A stretch of DNA of 64,000 bases from Neiella marina (lineage in GTDB: Bacteria; Pseudomonadota; Gammaproteobacteria; Enterobacterales; Neiellaceae), in contig NZ_NGNS01000017.1 of assembly GCF_002165625.1 (NCBI RefSeq), positions 1 through 64,000 on the forward strand, given 5' to 3'. Under the pieces are notes generated by a model, which worked only from the letters and a program-made list of their open reading frames with translations, was not told the DNA's origin and did no database searches. The translations under genes were made by a program, and so were the position numbers. Shown piece after piece: positions 8,345 to 21,240 of this stretch (within the stretch, counting starts at the first letter, position 1; each line of letters opens with the position of its first letter).

Positions 8345-8600
8345 TACACCAACAGGCTTGCTTTATGTTGTCCGAGATGAATCTTCGTCCGACTGGTATC
8401 CCCTTGTTACTCAACATGATGTCATCGTGTTGACTGAAAATGGTGTCTACCGCAATCGCAATCAATTGCCACAATGCCGTCAGGTCTATGCGCTGGCCAA
8501 TGACTGCACCGCTCGGGCAGTAGAACCGTGGGCAGCTGTGATTGATCACGATACCTGGGTTAGTCTCAGCCTAGAATGCCAGCAAGTTGTAAGAATTTAA
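8328..8600 (+). CDS. tusB: Sulfur relay protein TusB
   Basis: The third TusBCD subunit (DsrH family) is 90 residues when started at the ATG 8328, which has GGAGG at the right distance. An upstream in-frame start at 8295 would add eleven unrelated residues. Sequence features are the TGLLYVVRD strand, the hydrophobic [11 protein letters not shown] and the short C-terminal strand CQQVVRI. It overlaps the end of tusC and is followed 17 bases later by tusE. Confidence 0.9.
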   Translation: MSSASDTPTGLLYVVRDESSSDWYPLVTQHDVIVLTENGVYRNRNQLPQCRQVYALANDCTARAVEPWAAVIDHDTWVSLSLECQQVVRI

Positions 8601-8617
8601 CAGCAAATAAAAACAGC

Positions 8618-8971
8618 ATGAAAACCACACCACCAACACACCTCAAGCTCGACAACGGTATCGAACTTGCGCTCGACAAGCATGGTTACTTGGCCGACTT
8701 TGATCAATGGTCATTGGATGTCGCCCACGCATTTGCCGCACTGGAGCAGATCGAACTAACCGATGAACACTGGGAAGTGGTCAACTTCGTACGTAATTTT
8801 TATCAAGAATTTGATACCAGCCCAGCCATTCGTATGCTGGTCAAAGCGCTCAGCAAACAATGGCCCGAAGAGAAAGCCAACAGTCGGTATTTGTACAAAC
8901 TGTTTCGCAAAGGGCCAGCCAAGCAGGCCACCCGCATTGCCGGTTTACCCAAGCCAGCTAAATGTATCTAA
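8618..8971 (+). CDS. tusE: Sulfur relay protein TusE (DsrC family)
   Basis: TusE accepts persulfide from TusBCD and hands it to MnmA. The 117-residue protein ends in the conserved GLPKPAKCI, with the sulfur-carrying cysteine as the penultimate residue (Cys116). The core [15 protein letters not shown] followed by [12 protein letters not shown] is close to E. coli TusE. The start at 8618 is chosen from homologue length. An in-frame ATG at 8576 would overlap tusB and add 14 residues. A hairpin follows the stop. Confidence 0.93.
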   Translation: MKTTPPTHLKLDNGIELALDKHGYLADFDQWSLDVAHAFAALEQIELTDEHWEVVNFVRNFYQEFDTSPAIRMLVKALSKQWPEEKANSRYLYKLFRKGPAKQATRIAGLPKPAKCI

Positions 8972-8978
8972 TACAAAA

Positions 8979-9002
8979 ACGCCGCCAATATTGGCGGCGT
9001 TA
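8979..9002. terminator. Hairpin between convergent tusE and the orphan gene at 9017
   Basis: AACGCCGCCA and TGGCGGCGTT form a perfect ten-base stem with an ATAT loop in the 45-base gap between two convergent genes. The flanking A and T residues could let it act in both directions, although the T runs are short. Confidence 0.6.
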
Positions 9003-9016
9003 TACACTTGCGAAGC

Positions 9017-10027
9017 TTAAATGGCTGCAATCATGGCATTGAGTTTTTGCAAGACTTTCGCCCGATTACCGATAGTCACAATGGTGCCTTTGCGGATACC
9101 CTTGCGAGTTTTCTTCAGAGCGTCCTTCACTTCCTTGGTTTGAGCGGCATCCAAACCTGCAACTCTGCGATTGATGTCGGCAACGGCCTGAGCAACTGTA
9201 ACTTTACAGGTCCGCACAAAGGTCCAAGCACCTTGATACGCCTTGCGAGTTGCTGCCCAGCGCAGGCCTTTGTAGATGCCGTAAACAATCGTACCCAAAA
9301 CAACTAAAGCAATCTGTGCCAATATCGCCGGCGGCGACCAACATAGCCAAGCTGGCGGGGCGGCAAAAATAATTAGCCCCATCACACTCATAACCTGATG
9401 CTGTGTCAGATAGCTGCCTTGCATATCGAGCAGGTTGAAGTAGATAGTGGTTAGCAGTAGATCTTGGGTGAACAACACATCTGCTTTGTTGGTATTGGCG
9501 CAATAGTTATTCGCTTCCATCACAAAGTTGCCAACATCCTGATGCAAGATAGCAAACTGCTCTTCGGGTAATTCAAAACTACTAATAAGATCTAAAACGC
9601 TTTCCGCGGCAGCTTGAACGTCTTCAGGAAATGGGCGTTTTTCCATATAGCTTGGCAAACCGGGCGGACGGTAAGGGTCGTCCGCGTAGATCTGGAAAAA
9701 ACGCTCAGCGAACTCGCCACTATCCATCGCTAAAACACCAACATCGGCAGCGGTGTATGGTCGTATGTTTGCCAGGATGGTGTCGCTCAGTTTAAAACCA
9801 AGCCGCAAGCTTATGTTGCTACCAAGATTTCGCTTAATGGTTTGCATGGCAACAGCCATGCTGTTGTCGGCATCGCAATAATCGGCTTTCTTCAGTGCAG
9901 ATTGCGCTTTATTGGCGAGGTAAATGAGCTCTTTACTGAGTGGCTTCGGTAAGCAAGACTCTTGTATTTGAGCCTCAAAAGCTTCGAGGGTTTTATTCAA
10001 CTGCTTTGCATTTGGTCTGTCTTTCAT
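9017..10027 (-). CDS. Unrecognised 336-residue protein with a C-terminal membrane hairpin
   Basis: I do not recognise this family. The ATG at 10027 is preceded by GGAGG, so the protein is 336 residues. Its first two thirds are soluble and mostly helical, with acidic stretches such as FPEDVQAAAESVLDLISSF. Around residues 215-255 lie two hydrophobic segments separated by a Pro/Trp-rich turn (APPAWLCWSPPAILAQ), suggesting a membrane hairpin. The last 75 residues are strongly basic, with KKTRKGIRKG and similar runs, as in nucleic-acid- or lipid-headgroup-binding tails. It stands alone between the tus operon and a small secreted protein gene on the same strand. Confidence 0.6.
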   Translation of the reverse strand: MKDRPNAKQLNKTLEAFEAQIQESCLPKPLSKELIYLANKAQSALKKADYCDADNSMAVAMQTIKRNLGSNISLRLGFKLSDTILANIRPYTAADVGVLAMDSGEFAERFFQIYADDPYRPPGLPSYMEKRPFPEDVQAAAESVLDLISSFELPEEQFAILHQDVGNFVMEANNYCANTNKADVLFTQDLLLTTIYFNLLDMQGSYLTQHQVMSVMGLIIFAAPPAWLCWSPPAILAQIALVVLGTIVYGIYKGLRWAATRKAYQGAWTFVRTCKVTVAQAVADINRRVAGLDAAQTKEVKDALKKTRKGIRKGTIVTIGNRAKVLQKLNAMIAAI

Positions 10028-10190
10028 GGTGACCTCCAAGGATCGGCAGGTTGACAGGGGCAAGGCGGCATTGTTGAGCTTAGTCGTTATAGCCAGAGAA
10101 ACCAGTAAACACGGCTAGTTCAGTGCCGTTAATGGCAAGCCCGTCATATTATTCTGCAGAGGTTGGAAGTCACCCTAGGTCGCTCGCTGA

Positions 10191-10541
10191 TCAATTGCGT
10201 TCATCTTGAACGATACGCAGCATAGGAATTTCATCGTAAAGATTGCATGACCGACGATCAAAACGGGAGCGTAGTGGCTTACCTGTGGCAATAGCCATCA
10301 GCGCCGTGTCGTACATCATCTGGCCACCGACGCTAGTGGCACTCCAAGTAATCCACTCCCCTTCTGGGCAGCTGTTCTTCGATTTCCATTTTTTGCAGGG
10401 TTTGATGTAAGCCTGAGCATTACTATCAACCTGAGCTTCACAAACATAAAAAGTCAGATCCTTTTGCTTTTTGTTTTTGTCTTTCGCCATGGCACTTGCG
10501 CTCAACACAGCCAATGCAATCAACAACACGAGATGTTTCAT
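10191..10541 (-). CDS. Small secreted protein of unknown function
   Basis: The ATG at 10541 gives 116 residues, beginning with a clear signal peptide (MKHLVLLIALAVLSASAMA, cleavage before KDK). The mature protein is about 97 residues, very basic at its start (KDKNKKQK), and has four cysteines (VCEAQ, KPCKKW, NSCPEG, SCNLYD) that could form two disulfides in the periplasm. I know no named family with this pattern. The serS terminator lies just upstream, so it needs its own promoter. Confidence 0.6.
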   Translation of the reverse strand: MKHLVLLIALAVLSASAMAKDKNKKQKDLTFYVCEAQVDSNAQAYIKPCKKWKSKNSCPEGEWITWSATSVGGQMMYDTALMAIATGKPLRSRFDRRSCNLYDEIPMLRIVQDERN

Positions 10542-10567
10542 CTCACTGTACCGCAACACAAAACGCA

Positions 10568-10592
10568 AAAGGGAGCCATTTGGCTCCCTTTA
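10568..10592 (-). terminator. Rho-independent terminator of serS
   Basis: An AAGGGAGCC/GGCTCCCTT stem with a short loop is followed on the minus strand by a run of T residues. It lies about 20 bases after the serS stop. Confidence 0.85.
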
Positions 10593-10612
10593 TTCAACGA
10601 ATTTGCTATCCG

Positions 10613-11896
<1,284 letters not shown>

Positions 11897-12019
11897 CTAT
11901 TCCAAATTGGTGCTGTTACCTTGAGCAGATCAACAGCGAATACAAACTAAAAATGAGGGCTGATTTTACCCATAGGATCCCCGAGAGGCAAAGGGCAATT
12001 TATTTGATTGGTGGCTCGA

Positions 12020-13336
12020 TCAGCGCTTGTTATCAGAGGCTGCGTCTTGTTGCCGCAAATACGCCAGTTTGTCGGCGATTTTTTTCTCTAACCCGCGATC
12101 AGTCGGCAGGTAAAACTCGGTGCCAGACAAGGCATCTGGCAAATAGCTTTCACCTGCAGCATAGGCTCCCGGTTCATCATGGGCGTAGCGGTAACCTTGG
12201 TTAAAGCCCATTTCTTTCATTAACTGAGTCGGTGCATTGCGTAAGTGGTTTGGCACTTCCAGGGCGCCATGCTCTCTGACAGCAGCACGAGCTGCCTTAA
12301 ATGCGGTGTAAACGGCATTCGACTTCGGCGCCACAGCCAAATAAACAATGGCCTGTGCAATGGCCCGCTCGCCTTCTGCCGGCCCAACTCGGTGATAACA
12401 ATCCCAAGCGGCGAGCGCAATTTGCATGGCTTTAGGATCGGCATTGCCAATATCCTCCGAAGCAATGGCCAGCAATCGACGGGCGGCTAGTAACGGGTCC
12501 ATACCGCTTTCGAGCATACAAGCAAACCAATACAAGGCGCCATCGGCAGAAGAACCGCGAATTGATTTGTGAAACGCCGATAGCAAATCGTAGTAACGAT
12601 CGCCCTGCTTGTCGGCTGCTACGGCCTGTTCGCCGGCTGCTTCTTGAATGGCAGCCAAATCAATGACTGGTTGGCCATCTCGGCTCACTGATGCCAAATC
12701 ACAGGCAATTTCCAAGGTATTCAGCAATCGGCGAGCATCACCGGAGGCGGCCCGCAGTAACGCTGTTTTGGCATCATCGGTAATGGCTTCATTGGATAAA
12801 TTGAGACCAATATCAGACGTTAGCGCCCGATTCAGCAAATGAGTTAAGTCATCACTATCCAGCGACTTCAGCAAATAAACCCGAGCCCGCGATAGCAAGG
12901 CGTTGTTCAATTCGAATGATGGGTTCTCTGTGGTGGCACCAACAAACGTCACGGTGCCATCTTCAATAAACGGCAGCAAAGCATCTTGCTGTGACTTGTT
13001 AAAGCGATGAACTTCGTCGATAAACAGCAAGGTGCGTGAAGATTTACTTTGTGCCGACGCAATGGCCGCGCGTATCTCTTTGACTCCTGCCGTCACTGCT
13101 GAGATTCGCTCAACATGGGCATCAGTGTAACGAGCAATAAGCTCCGCCAGCGTGGTCTTGCCGGTGCCCGGCGGGCCCCACAAAATCATCGAATGACATT
13201 GGCCCTGCTCTAGCGCCCGGCGCAACGCTTTGCCTGCTCCGAGAATATGCGTTTGGCCGACATAATCGGCAAGTTCGGTTGGCCGCATACGAGCGGCCAA
13301 CGGCTGATGATTGGGACTAGCAAACAAATCTTGCAT
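12020..13336 (-). CDS. rarA: Replication-associated recombination protein A (RarA/MgsA), AAA+ ATPase
   Basis: RarA is a clamp-loader-like AAA+ ATPase acting at stalled replication forks. The 438-residue protein has Walker A (GPPGTGKTT), Walker B ([10 protein letters not shown]) and sensor 1 (GATTENPSF). The C-terminal helical tetramerisation and lid region includes [19 protein letters not shown]. It lies between lolA and serS as in E. coli, separated from lolA by about 30 bases. Confidence 0.96.
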   Translation of the reverse strand: MQDLFASPNHQPLAARMRPTELADYVGQTHILGAGKALRRALEQGQCHSMILWGPPGTGKTTLAELIARYTDAHVERISAVTAGVKEIRAAIASAQSKSSRTLLFIDEVHRFNKSQQDALLPFIEDGTVTFVGATTENPSFELNNALLSRARVYLLKSLDSDDLTHLLNRALTSDIGLNLSNEAITDDAKTALLRAASGDARRLLNTLEIACDLASVSRDGQPVIDLAAIQEAAGEQAVAADKQGDRYYDLLSAFHKSIRGSSADGALYWFACMLESGMDPLLAARRLLAIASEDIGNADPKAMQIALAAWDCYHRVGPAEGERAIAQAIVYLAVAPKSNAVYTAFKAARAAVREHGALEVPNHLRNAPTQLMKEMGFNQGYRYAHDEPGAYAAGESYLPDALSGTEFYLPTDRGLEKKIADKLAYLRQQDAASDNKR

Positions 13337-13368
13337 GGGTTTAAGTAGCGTTGCAGAACTTGGCGCAA

Positions 13369-13989
13369 TTAACCGGCAGAGCGCTGGTCATCGACTTCAA
13401 CACCATCGGGTATGTCAAAGTGGAACAGCGTTAACTCAGCTGGCGCCTGCGCCGAGAATTGCTGCAACACAAACTGAGTCTGTTTGCCGGTGCTGTCCTG
13501 CATCAAAATGCTATCAATGACCTTGCCTTTTAAATTCACCTGCAACCATGCAACAGTGCCCGCAGCACGAGGCACGATACGATAGCCGGCTTCATTTTGG
13601 CTGATGTCATACTCATGCCAAATTGCCGGATCATCACTGGTCAACAGCATAAAGGGCGACTGGCCAATAGCCTCTTGCAAGTCGTAGATGCTCACTTGCT
13701 CAAGAAACGGGCTATACAGCCACAAGGCATCATTGTTGGCAATCAGTAGTTCTTCATCAGGGGTTTCAACCTGCCAACGGAGCATACCGGGACGCTTTAT
13801 GGCTAGGTTACCCGTCGATTGTTGCAGCACTTGCTGTTGTTCATCGTAAACGGTCTGCTCAAACTTGGCAGTGAAGCCAGTCATCGAAGCTAAATACTGC
13901 TGTAATGATTGCGCATCAGCTTCGTTTGCTTGCGCGGTTCCCATCAGGCCACAAACACCCAGTGCGGCCAAGCGAATCCATTTTGTCAT
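13369..13989 (-). CDS. lolA: Outer-membrane lipoprotein carrier protein LolA
   Basis: LolA is the periplasmic shuttle that takes lipoproteins from LolCDE to LolB at the outer membrane. The 206-residue precursor has a signal peptide ending near AQA. It then shows the family pattern of one-sided beta-sheet: [37 protein letters not shown]. The start overlaps the ftsK stop by four bases (13986-13989), so translation of the two is probably coupled. Confidence 0.95.
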   Translation of the reverse strand: MTKWIRLAALGVCGLMGTAQANEADAQSLQQYLASMTGFTAKFEQTVYDEQQQVLQQSTGNLAIKRPGMLRWQVETPDEELLIANNDALWLYSPFLEQVSIYDLQEAIGQSPFMLLTSDDPAIWHEYDISQNEAGYRIVPRAAGTVAWLQVNLKGKVIDSILMQDSTGKQTQFVLQQFSAQAPAELTLFHFDIPDGVEVDDQRSAG

Positions 13990-16466
13990 ACATCTTTTAC
14001 CGGTGGCGGAGCAAGGACATCGCGATTGCCGTTGTGACCCGGTGGCGACACAATACCGTCTGCTTCCATCTGTTCAATAATACGAGCAGCGCGGTTGTAA
14101 CCAATTTTGAGTTTACGCTGCACACTAGAAATTGATCCGCGGCGGCTTTCACAAACAAAAGCAACGGCCTCATCATAGAGCGGATCATAATCTTCTTCGT
14201 TACCCGCTTTCTCGCCGGGGATCACCACATCATCGGCAATCTCACCCGCTAGAATTTCGGAAATGTAATTTGGCTTGCCGCGCTTCTTCCAATCATCAAC
14301 GACAGCATGCACTTCATGATCGTCAACAAATGCACCGTGAACTCGAGTTGGTGTTGGCGAACCTGGCGGCAAATACAACATGTCACCCATCCCCAGTAGT
14401 GTTTCTGCACCCTGCTCATCGAGAATGGTCCGAGAATCAACGCGAGAGGAAACCTGGAATGCCATCCGAGTTGGAATATTGGCTTTAATCAAGCCTGTGA
14501 TGACATCAACACTTGGACGTTGAGTCGCCAACACCAAGTGAATGCCTGCTGCACGGGCTTTTTGCGCGATACGAGCAATCAACTCTTCAACTTTTTTGCC
14601 GACAATCATCATCATGTCGGCGAATTCATCGACGATCACCACAATGCGTGGCAATGGTTCGAGCTCAGGCGGCTCGCTAGCAAATTGTTCAGTTTCTTTA
14701 AACAAAGGATCGAACAACGGTTGCCCCGAAGCTTTTGCTTCGCGAACTTTAGCATTAAAGCCATCAAGGTTACGCACGCCAACGGCCGACATTAATTTGT
14801 AGCGCCGCTCCATTTCGCCAACACACCAACGCAAGGCGTTGGCCGCTTCCTTCATGTCGGTGACCACTTCGGCGAGCAAATGAGGGATGCCTTCGTAAAC
14901 CGACAGTTCCAACATTTTCGGGTCAATCATGATAAAGCGGACATCTTCCGGCGAGCTTTTGTAGAGCAGACTCACGATCATCACATTGACACCAACTGAC
15001 TTACCAGAGCCTGTGGTACCTGCAACCAGTAAGTGCGGCATACGAGCTAAGTCAACCACCACTGGCTGACCGGAAATATCTGCGCCGAGCACCATGGCCA
15101 ATGGCGACTTTGATTCCTCAAACTTCTTAGCAGTGATGACTTCACTTAAACGCACTACTTCGCGCTTCTTATTCGGGATCTCGATACCGACATAGGTTTT
15201 GCCCGGGATCACTTCCACGACTCGAACACTGACCGCAGACAAGCTTCGGGCCAAATCTTTTGACAAACTGGTCAGCTTGGCGACTTTAATACCCGGCGCT
15301 AAATCCAATTCAAAGCGCGTCACTACTGGGCCAGGGTAGACAGCAACTACTTTCGCTTCGATATTGAAATCAAGCAGCTTCACTTCCACCAACCGAGCAA
15401 CGGCATCGAGTTCTTCTTGAGTAATTGGATTCTTGTTTTTGTCTGGTTTTTCTAGCAGTTCCAGCGTCGGCATCGGCGCAATCGGCGCTTCATCAGCCAA
15501 ATCAGATTTCAAGTAAACTGTGCCATCTTCGATCAGGTAGTCTTTGTCATCATCGAGCTTGGCTTTTGGCTTATCGATATCGCCATCAAGTTCAAACGGC
15601 GGCTCATCATCAACGCTGTCACCATCTAATGAAGGTTCGATGCGCTCACTGATCTGAGGTTCAGGTTTGTCGTTGCCAATCAGATCTTTCAGCAGCTGGC
15701 TCATCGGGGCCGATTTTTCAGGTTCAGGCTCAGGTTCGTTGTCAAATTCAACCGATGGCTCATCCCGTTCAATTTGCTGATCGATGTCATTGTGCTGACT
15801 GGCATCGGATTGTTGTGGCTCAACCGCCGCATCTTGCTGGCGCTGGCGCCACCACGCCGGTACATCGCTCAAGCCGGTGAATAACCAAAACACGCCTTGG
15901 CCTATTCTTTCTGCGAGCCAAATCAGCGATACCCCAGTGAGTAGATTCATTCCCAATACGATGAGCGCCATCAACAGCAATTGACTGCCGCCAAGACCGA
16001 CGATGGGTAATAAGCCCTGGGCAATCAAATCACCGACTAAACCACCAGAGCTGTAGTAGTAGAGATCATCGAAGTTAATGCTAGAAATGCCGGTGAGGCC
16101 CAGCATCAGACTTAAGCCGCCGATCAAACGTAAGCTAAGCGACAAGTAGTCCAGTTGAGAGAGAACGTATCTGTGGTTAAACAAGGCCCAGCCAAGGAGA
16201 GCCGTCAGTAATGGCGCAATGTAGCCAACCCAACCAAAAACAAATAGCAGAAAATCGGCGATCCATGCGCCAGCGGGGCCGGCGGCATTGTGAATGGAGC
16301 CGTGAAAGCTGGTTTGCGACCAACCCGGATCACCGGGATGGAACGTCATCAGGGCGATTAGAATAAATAACGCAGCGACCGAAAAGATAATAAGGCCGGC
16401 TTCAAATAACCGTTGTAAACCCGACATTTGGGGCCGCGCAACTGGTTCGGTTACAGGTTCGCTCAA
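13986..16466 (-). CDS. ftsK: DNA translocase FtsK
   Basis: FtsK pumps the chromosome terminus through the division septum and activates XerCD at dif. The 826-residue chain has about four to five N-terminal membrane segments (up to about residue 190) and a short acidic, Glu/Asp/Pro-rich linker (about 210-340). The RecA-type motor follows, with Walker A ([12 protein letters not shown]) and Walker B ([12 protein letters not shown]). The C-terminal gamma winged helix ([27 protein letters not shown]) reads KOPS sites. The linker is far shorter than in E. coli FtsK (1329 residues), giving a SpoIIIE-like size. The gene follows lrp, as in E. coli. Confidence 0.97.
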   Translation of the reverse strand: MSEPVTEPVARPQMSGLQRLFEAGLIIFSVAALFILIALMTFHPGDPGWSQTSFHGSIHNAAGPAGAWIADFLLFVFGWVGYIAPLLTALLGWALFNHRYVLSQLDYLSLSLRLIGGLSLMLGLTGISSINFDDLYYYSSGGLVGDLIAQGLLPIVGLGGSQLLLMALIVLGMNLLTGVSLIWLAERIGQGVFWLFTGLSDVPAWWRQRQQDAAVEPQQSDASQHNDIDQQIERDEPSVEFDNEPEPEPEKSAPMSQLLKDLIGNDKPEPQISERIEPSLDGDSVDDEPPFELDGDIDKPKAKLDDDKDYLIEDGTVYLKSDLADEAPIAPMPTLELLEKPDKNKNPITQEELDAVARLVEVKLLDFNIEAKVVAVYPGPVVTRFELDLAPGIKVAKLTSLSKDLARSLSAVSVRVVEVIPGKTYVGIEIPNKKREVVRLSEVITAKKFEESKSPLAMVLGADISGQPVVVDLARMPHLLVAGTTGSGKSVGVNVMIVSLLYKSSPEDVRFIMIDPKMLELSVYEGIPHLLAEVVTDMKEAANALRWCVGEMERRYKLMSAVGVRNLDGFNAKVREAKASGQPLFDPLFKETEQFASEPPELEPLPRIVVIVDEFADMMMIVGKKVEELIARIAQKARAAGIHLVLATQRPSVDVITGLIKANIPTRMAFQVSSRVDSRTILDEQGAETLLGMGDMLYLPPGSPTPTRVHGAFVDDHEVHAVVDDWKKRGKPNYISEILAGEIADDVVIPGEKAGNEEDYDPLYDEAVAFVCESRRGSISSVQRKLKIGYNRAARIIEQMEADGIVSPPGHNGNRDVLAPPPVKDV

Positions 16467-16565
16467 AGTACAATCAGTCCGTGTAAAAAAACTGGCTACA
16501 CCATAACAAAATCAACGTCCATGACCAACGCTTGTAGCCCGGTTTGGGGCACTGAGCCGCTGAAT

Positions 16566-17036
16566 TTATTTAATCTGCAAACGTGTTTTTGCCTGCACTT
16601 CCTCCATCACCACGTAGGTTCGAGTGTCGCTGACATTGGGGAGTTTTAACAAGGTTGAGCTTAACATCGCCCGATAGGCTGACATATCTGCCACTCGAGT
16701 TTTAAGCAAATAGTCGAAATTACCTGAAACCAAGTAGCACTCAAGGATTTCGTCTAACTGCACAACCGCCGTATTGAAGCGTTCAAACACATCGGGGGCT
16801 GCTCGGTCGAGCGTTACCTCAATAAACACCAACAAGCTACCGCCAACTTTGGAAGGGTCTATATTGGCTTGGTAGCCAAGAATCACCCCCTGCTGTTCAA
16901 GGCGCCTTACCCGCTCTAAACAAGGGGTTGGCGACAAACCAATACGACGAGCCAATTCAACATTTGAAATACGACCGTTGAACTGAAGCTCTTGGACAAT
17001 TCGCTTATCAATGCGATCAAGAGGTTTGTTTTGCAT
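16566..17036 (-). CDS. lrp: Leucine-responsive regulatory protein Lrp
   Basis: This 156-residue global regulator matches E. coli Lrp closely. The helix-turn-helix (RISNVELARRIGLSPTPCLERVRRLE) lies at residues about 22-48. The C-terminal RAM ligand-binding domain includes LVSGNFDYLLKTRVADMSAYR and DTRTYVVMEEV. It is transcribed divergently from ald across a 151-base AT-rich gap, so Lrp probably controls both itself and alanine catabolism there. On the other side it precedes ftsK, as in E. coli. Confidence 0.96.
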   Translation of the reverse strand: MQNKPLDRIDKRIVQELQFNGRISNVELARRIGLSPTPCLERVRRLEQQGVILGYQANIDPSKVGGSLLVFIEVTLDRAAPDVFERFNTAVVQLDEILECYLVSGNFDYLLKTRVADMSAYRAMLSSTLLKLPNVSDTRTYVVMEEVQAKTRLQIK

Positions 17037-17187
17037 ATAAAAGAATTAATACCAAGCAACACTGTAAATATCGCATTTTAGCAGAGCATTTCACTTTAAA
17101 TCTGCAATATTTCAGTGACTAATTCGTTAAATGTACTTTTATACTTTGTTACGTTCTATACCGTCATCCTTATGAGAGATAAAAGCA

Positions 17188-18303
17188 ATGTTGATTGGCG
17201 TACCAAAAGAGATTAAGAATCATGAATATCGGGTTGGCATGGTGCCAGCGAGTGTTCGCGAGTTGACCCAACGCGGTCATCAAGTACTGGTGCAAACCAT
17301 GGCTGGCGACGGCATTGGTTTTAGCGATGATGATTATCGTGCCGCAGGCGCTGATATTGCCGATGATGCCGAAACCATCTTTGCCCGCGCTGAAATGATT
17401 GTGAAGGTAAAAGAACCACAAGCTGTTGAGCGTGCCATGCTTCGCCCCGATCAAATCCTCTTTACTTACCTGCATCTAGCACCAGATCCAGAGCAAACTA
17501 AAGATTTGGTTGACTCCAAAGCAATTTGTATTGCTTATGAAACGGTGACGGATGCTTATGGTGGTTTGCCGTTGTTAGCACCGATGTCAGAAGTTGCTGG
17601 CCGCATGTCGATCCAAGCTGGTGCTCAAGCGCTTGAGCGCAGTCAACTGGGCCGTGGCATGCTGCTAGGTGGCGTACCAGGTGTTGAACCTGCCAAGGTG
17701 GTCATTATTGGCGGTGGTATGGTTGGTGTAAATGCCGCCCAAATGGCTGTCGGCATGGGTGCCAATGTGGTGGTACTTGACCGTAGCATACCCGTTCTTC
17801 GCAAACTGGATGCTCAGTTTGGCCACTCGATTAACACCGTATTTTCTACCAGCGAATCAATTGAACAACATGTTTTGGATGCAGACTTAGTCATTGGCGG
17901 CGTGCTGATTCCGGGCGCGGCGGCACCAAAACTGGTCACCGCTGAACATATCCGAGCGATGAAAAAAGGCGCCGCGATTGTTGATGTCGCAATTGACCAA
18001 GGCGGTTGTGTTGAAACTTCAACAGCAACCACCCACGACCAACCAACTTATGTTGTGGACGACGTGGTTCACTACTGTGTTGCTAACATGCCAGGTGCCG
18101 TACCGCGCACCAGTACCTTCGCACTGAACAACGCGACCCTGCCGTATATTGTTGCACTCGCCGACAAAGGCTATGAAAAAGCCTTGCAAGAAGACGCTCA
18201 TTTGCTCAACGGCCTCAATGTATTCCGCGGCCAAATCACCTGCCAAGAAGTCGCCGAAGCACTCAATTACGACTATGTCAGTGCCGAGTCTGTGTTGGCT
18301 TAG
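17188..18303 (+). CDS. ald: Alanine dehydrogenase (NAD+)
   Basis: Ald interconverts L-alanine and pyruvate plus ammonia with NAD+. The 371-residue protein has the typical family start ([20 protein letters not shown]), the substrate-site region [13 protein letters not shown] and the NAD-binding Rossmann glycine motif [17 protein letters not shown] near residue 175. The gene is divergent from lrp and is absent from this position in E. coli, where trxB follows lrp directly. Lrp/AsnC-type regulators are common controllers of ald genes, so regulation by the neighbouring Lrp is a fair inference. Confidence 0.96.
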   Translation: MLIGVPKEIKNHEYRVGMVPASVRELTQRGHQVLVQTMAGDGIGFSDDDYRAAGADIADDAETIFARAEMIVKVKEPQAVERAMLRPDQILFTYLHLAPDPEQTKDLVDSKAICIAYETVTDAYGGLPLLAPMSEVAGRMSIQAGAQALERSQLGRGMLLGGVPGVEPAKVVIIGGGMVGVNAAQMAVGMGANVVVLDRSIPVLRKLDAQFGHSINTVFSTSESIEQHVLDADLVIGGVLIPGAAAPKLVTAEHIRAMKKGAAIVDVAIDQGGCVETSTATTHDQPTYVVDDVVHYCVANMPGAVPRTSTFALNNATLPYIVALADKGYEKALQEDAHLLNGLNVFRGQITCQEVAEALNYDYVSAESVLA

Positions 18304-18340
18304 AAGCTTGCATAACTAAACGCTCTAACGACATAACAAA

Positions 18341-19423
<1,083 letters not shown>

Positions 19424-19438
19424 TAACCGAAGCCATCA

Positions 19439-20119
19439 ATGCTGAGTCAGCTCAATGACGATCCGGAATACTTTCCGGATCCGTCACTCGCATTAGATGA
19501 ACCGAATGGCTTACTGGCGTTTGGTGGCGACCTCAGTCCCAAACGCCTGATAGCAGCTTATCGTCGCGGCATATTTCCATGGTTTAGCGACGACGATCCA
19601 ATTATGTGGTGGTCGCCAACACCTCGCTGTATTGTCTTACCCCAGTCCTACTCACCGGGACGAACGCTAAGCAAACTGTGGCGTAATCATGATTATTCAA
19701 TCCGCTTTAATACCGCCTTTGAACAAGTGATTTGGGCTTGCTCTGAGCCAACTGAGCAGCGGCCCGATACTTGGATCACCGATGACATGATGCACGCATA
19801 TATCCAATTGCATCATCAAGGTATCGCTCATTCGGTAGAAGTGTGGCGCCAAGACCTGTTAGTCGGCGGATTATATGGTTTAAAGATCAACGGCATGTTT
19901 TGCGGGGAGTCGATGTTTCATCGCCAAACTGGCGCATCAAAAGTGGCCTTTATAGCACTGATTGAGGCCATGAGAAAAAGCGCTATGACTTTACTTGATT
20001 GCCAACTTGAGAACCCTCACTTAATGAATTTGGGGGCCCAACTGGTTGATCGCCCACAATTCATCTTGCATTTGAACCAAGCTCTATTGATACAATGCGA
20101 GGAGTTCCCCAAAACATAA
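19439..20119 (+). CDS. aat: Leucyl/phenylalanyl-tRNA--protein transferase
   Basis: Aat adds Leu or Phe from aminoacyl-tRNA to proteins with N-terminal Arg or Lys, making type-2 N-degrons for ClpS/ClpAP. The 226-residue protein carries the family core GLLAFGGDLSP, RRGIFPWFSDDDPIMWWSP and GGLYGLKINGMFCGESMFH. It lies 15 bases after trxB and six bases before bpt, all on one strand. Confidence 0.96.
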   Translation: MLSQLNDDPEYFPDPSLALDEPNGLLAFGGDLSPKRLIAAYRRGIFPWFSDDDPIMWWSPTPRCIVLPQSYSPGRTLSKLWRNHDYSIRFNTAFEQVIWACSEPTEQRPDTWITDDMMHAYIQLHHQGIAHSVEVWRQDLLVGGLYGLKINGMFCGESMFHRQTGASKVAFIALIEAMRKSAMTLLDCQLENPHLMNLGAQLVDRPQFILHLNQALLIQCEEFPKT

Positions 20120-20125
20120 CTCGAC

Positions 20126-20857
20126 ATGAGCTCAGACCCTTGGAAACACGATCAGCGCGCTCGTCTGGCACTTAGCCAGCCGTCCAGCTGTAGCTACATT
20201 CCCGGCAATGAGGAACAACTGCTTTTTGTGCTCGATCAACGGGTAATGAACGAATATGGCTACGACTATTTGTTGGCCCACGGTTTTCGACGCAGTGGCA
20301 TGGATGTTTACCGCCCGCACTGCGCCAACTGCAACGCGTGCCAATCACTAAGAATAGCGGTCGCCGACTTTACCCCAAGCAAGAGCCAAAAGCGGGTCAT
20401 TGCTAAATCAAAAAGTTATCAATGGTTGGTAACCGATGACGTGAGTGATGAACACTTTGCACTTTATAGTCGCTATATAGAGCAGCGTCATCGCAACGGA
20501 ACAATGTACCCGCCAGATAGACAACAATTAATTCAGTTCGGTCGCTGCGATTGGCTATCGGTGCTGCATTTGGAGTGCTGGTATCAAGATCAGTTGGTTG
20601 CTGTTGCAATCACCGACGAGACACCGAATGGGTTATCGGCCTTGTACACCTACTTTGCCCCCGAACTCGCCCACCGTTCGCTCGGTAGCGCCTGTATTCT
20701 GCAACAAATTGAACTAGCCAAGGCTATTGGTAAAAAATATCTCTATCTGGGTTATCAAATCGATGCCTGCCAAGCGATGAATTACAAAACAAAATTCCAA
20801 CCAAATGAAAAATTCATCGATGGCAAATGGCGTATGAGTAAAAAATCGGCAACCTAA
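20126..20857 (+). CDS. bpt: Aspartate/glutamate leucyltransferase Bpt (arginyl-transferase family)
   Basis: Bpt transfers leucine to proteins with N-terminal Asp or Glu, a second route into the N-degron pathway that is absent from E. coli. At 243 residues it has the N-terminal cysteine-containing region (YRPHCANCNACQSLRI), the motif YIEQRHRNGTMYP and the C-terminal GNAT-like part with SALYTYFAPE and YLGYQI. It lies six bases downstream of aat and opposite clpA-clpS, so both transferases are adjacent to the degradation machinery they feed. Confidence 0.94.
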   Translation: MSSDPWKHDQRARLALSQPSSCSYIPGNEEQLLFVLDQRVMNEYGYDYLLAHGFRRSGMDVYRPHCANCNACQSLRIAVADFTPSKSQKRVIAKSKSYQWLVTDDVSDEHFALYSRYIEQRHRNGTMYPPDRQQLIQFGRCDWLSVLHLECWYQDQLVAVAITDETPNGLSALYTYFAPELAHRSLGSACILQQIELAKAIGKKYLYLGYQIDACQAMNYKTKFQPNEKFIDGKWRMSKKSAT

Positions 20858-20859
20858 CC

Positions 20860-20888
20860 TTTACAGTCATAGGGATTTCGGGCACAAT
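20860..20888 (+). promoter_or_regulatory. Sigma-70 promoter for infA
   Basis: TTTACA and CACAAT are separated by 17 bases, 53 bases before the infA start. A GC-rich discriminator (TCCGCGCGC) follows, as is usual for growth-rate and ppGpp-controlled translation genes. The -35 box begins just after the bpt stop. Confidence 0.5.
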
Positions 20889-20941
20889 TCCGCGCGCTTA
20901 AATAGGTCCATACACTCATGGCAGTTGAACGAGAATCCTGA

Positions 20942-21160
<219 letters not shown>

Positions 21161-21182
21161 TTTTCGCTCAAAAGTTTCCAAC

Positions 21183-21210
21183 AAAAAGGCCCGCTTTCGC
21201 GGGCCTTTTT
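21183..21210. terminator. Bidirectional terminator between infA and clpA
   Basis: The GGCCCGC/GCGGGCC stem with a TTTC loop is flanked by five A residues on the left and five T residues on the right, so it can end transcription from both convergent genes. Confidence 0.9.
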
Positions 21211-21240
21211 GTATCTGGAACAAATCCAGCGTTGGCGTTG

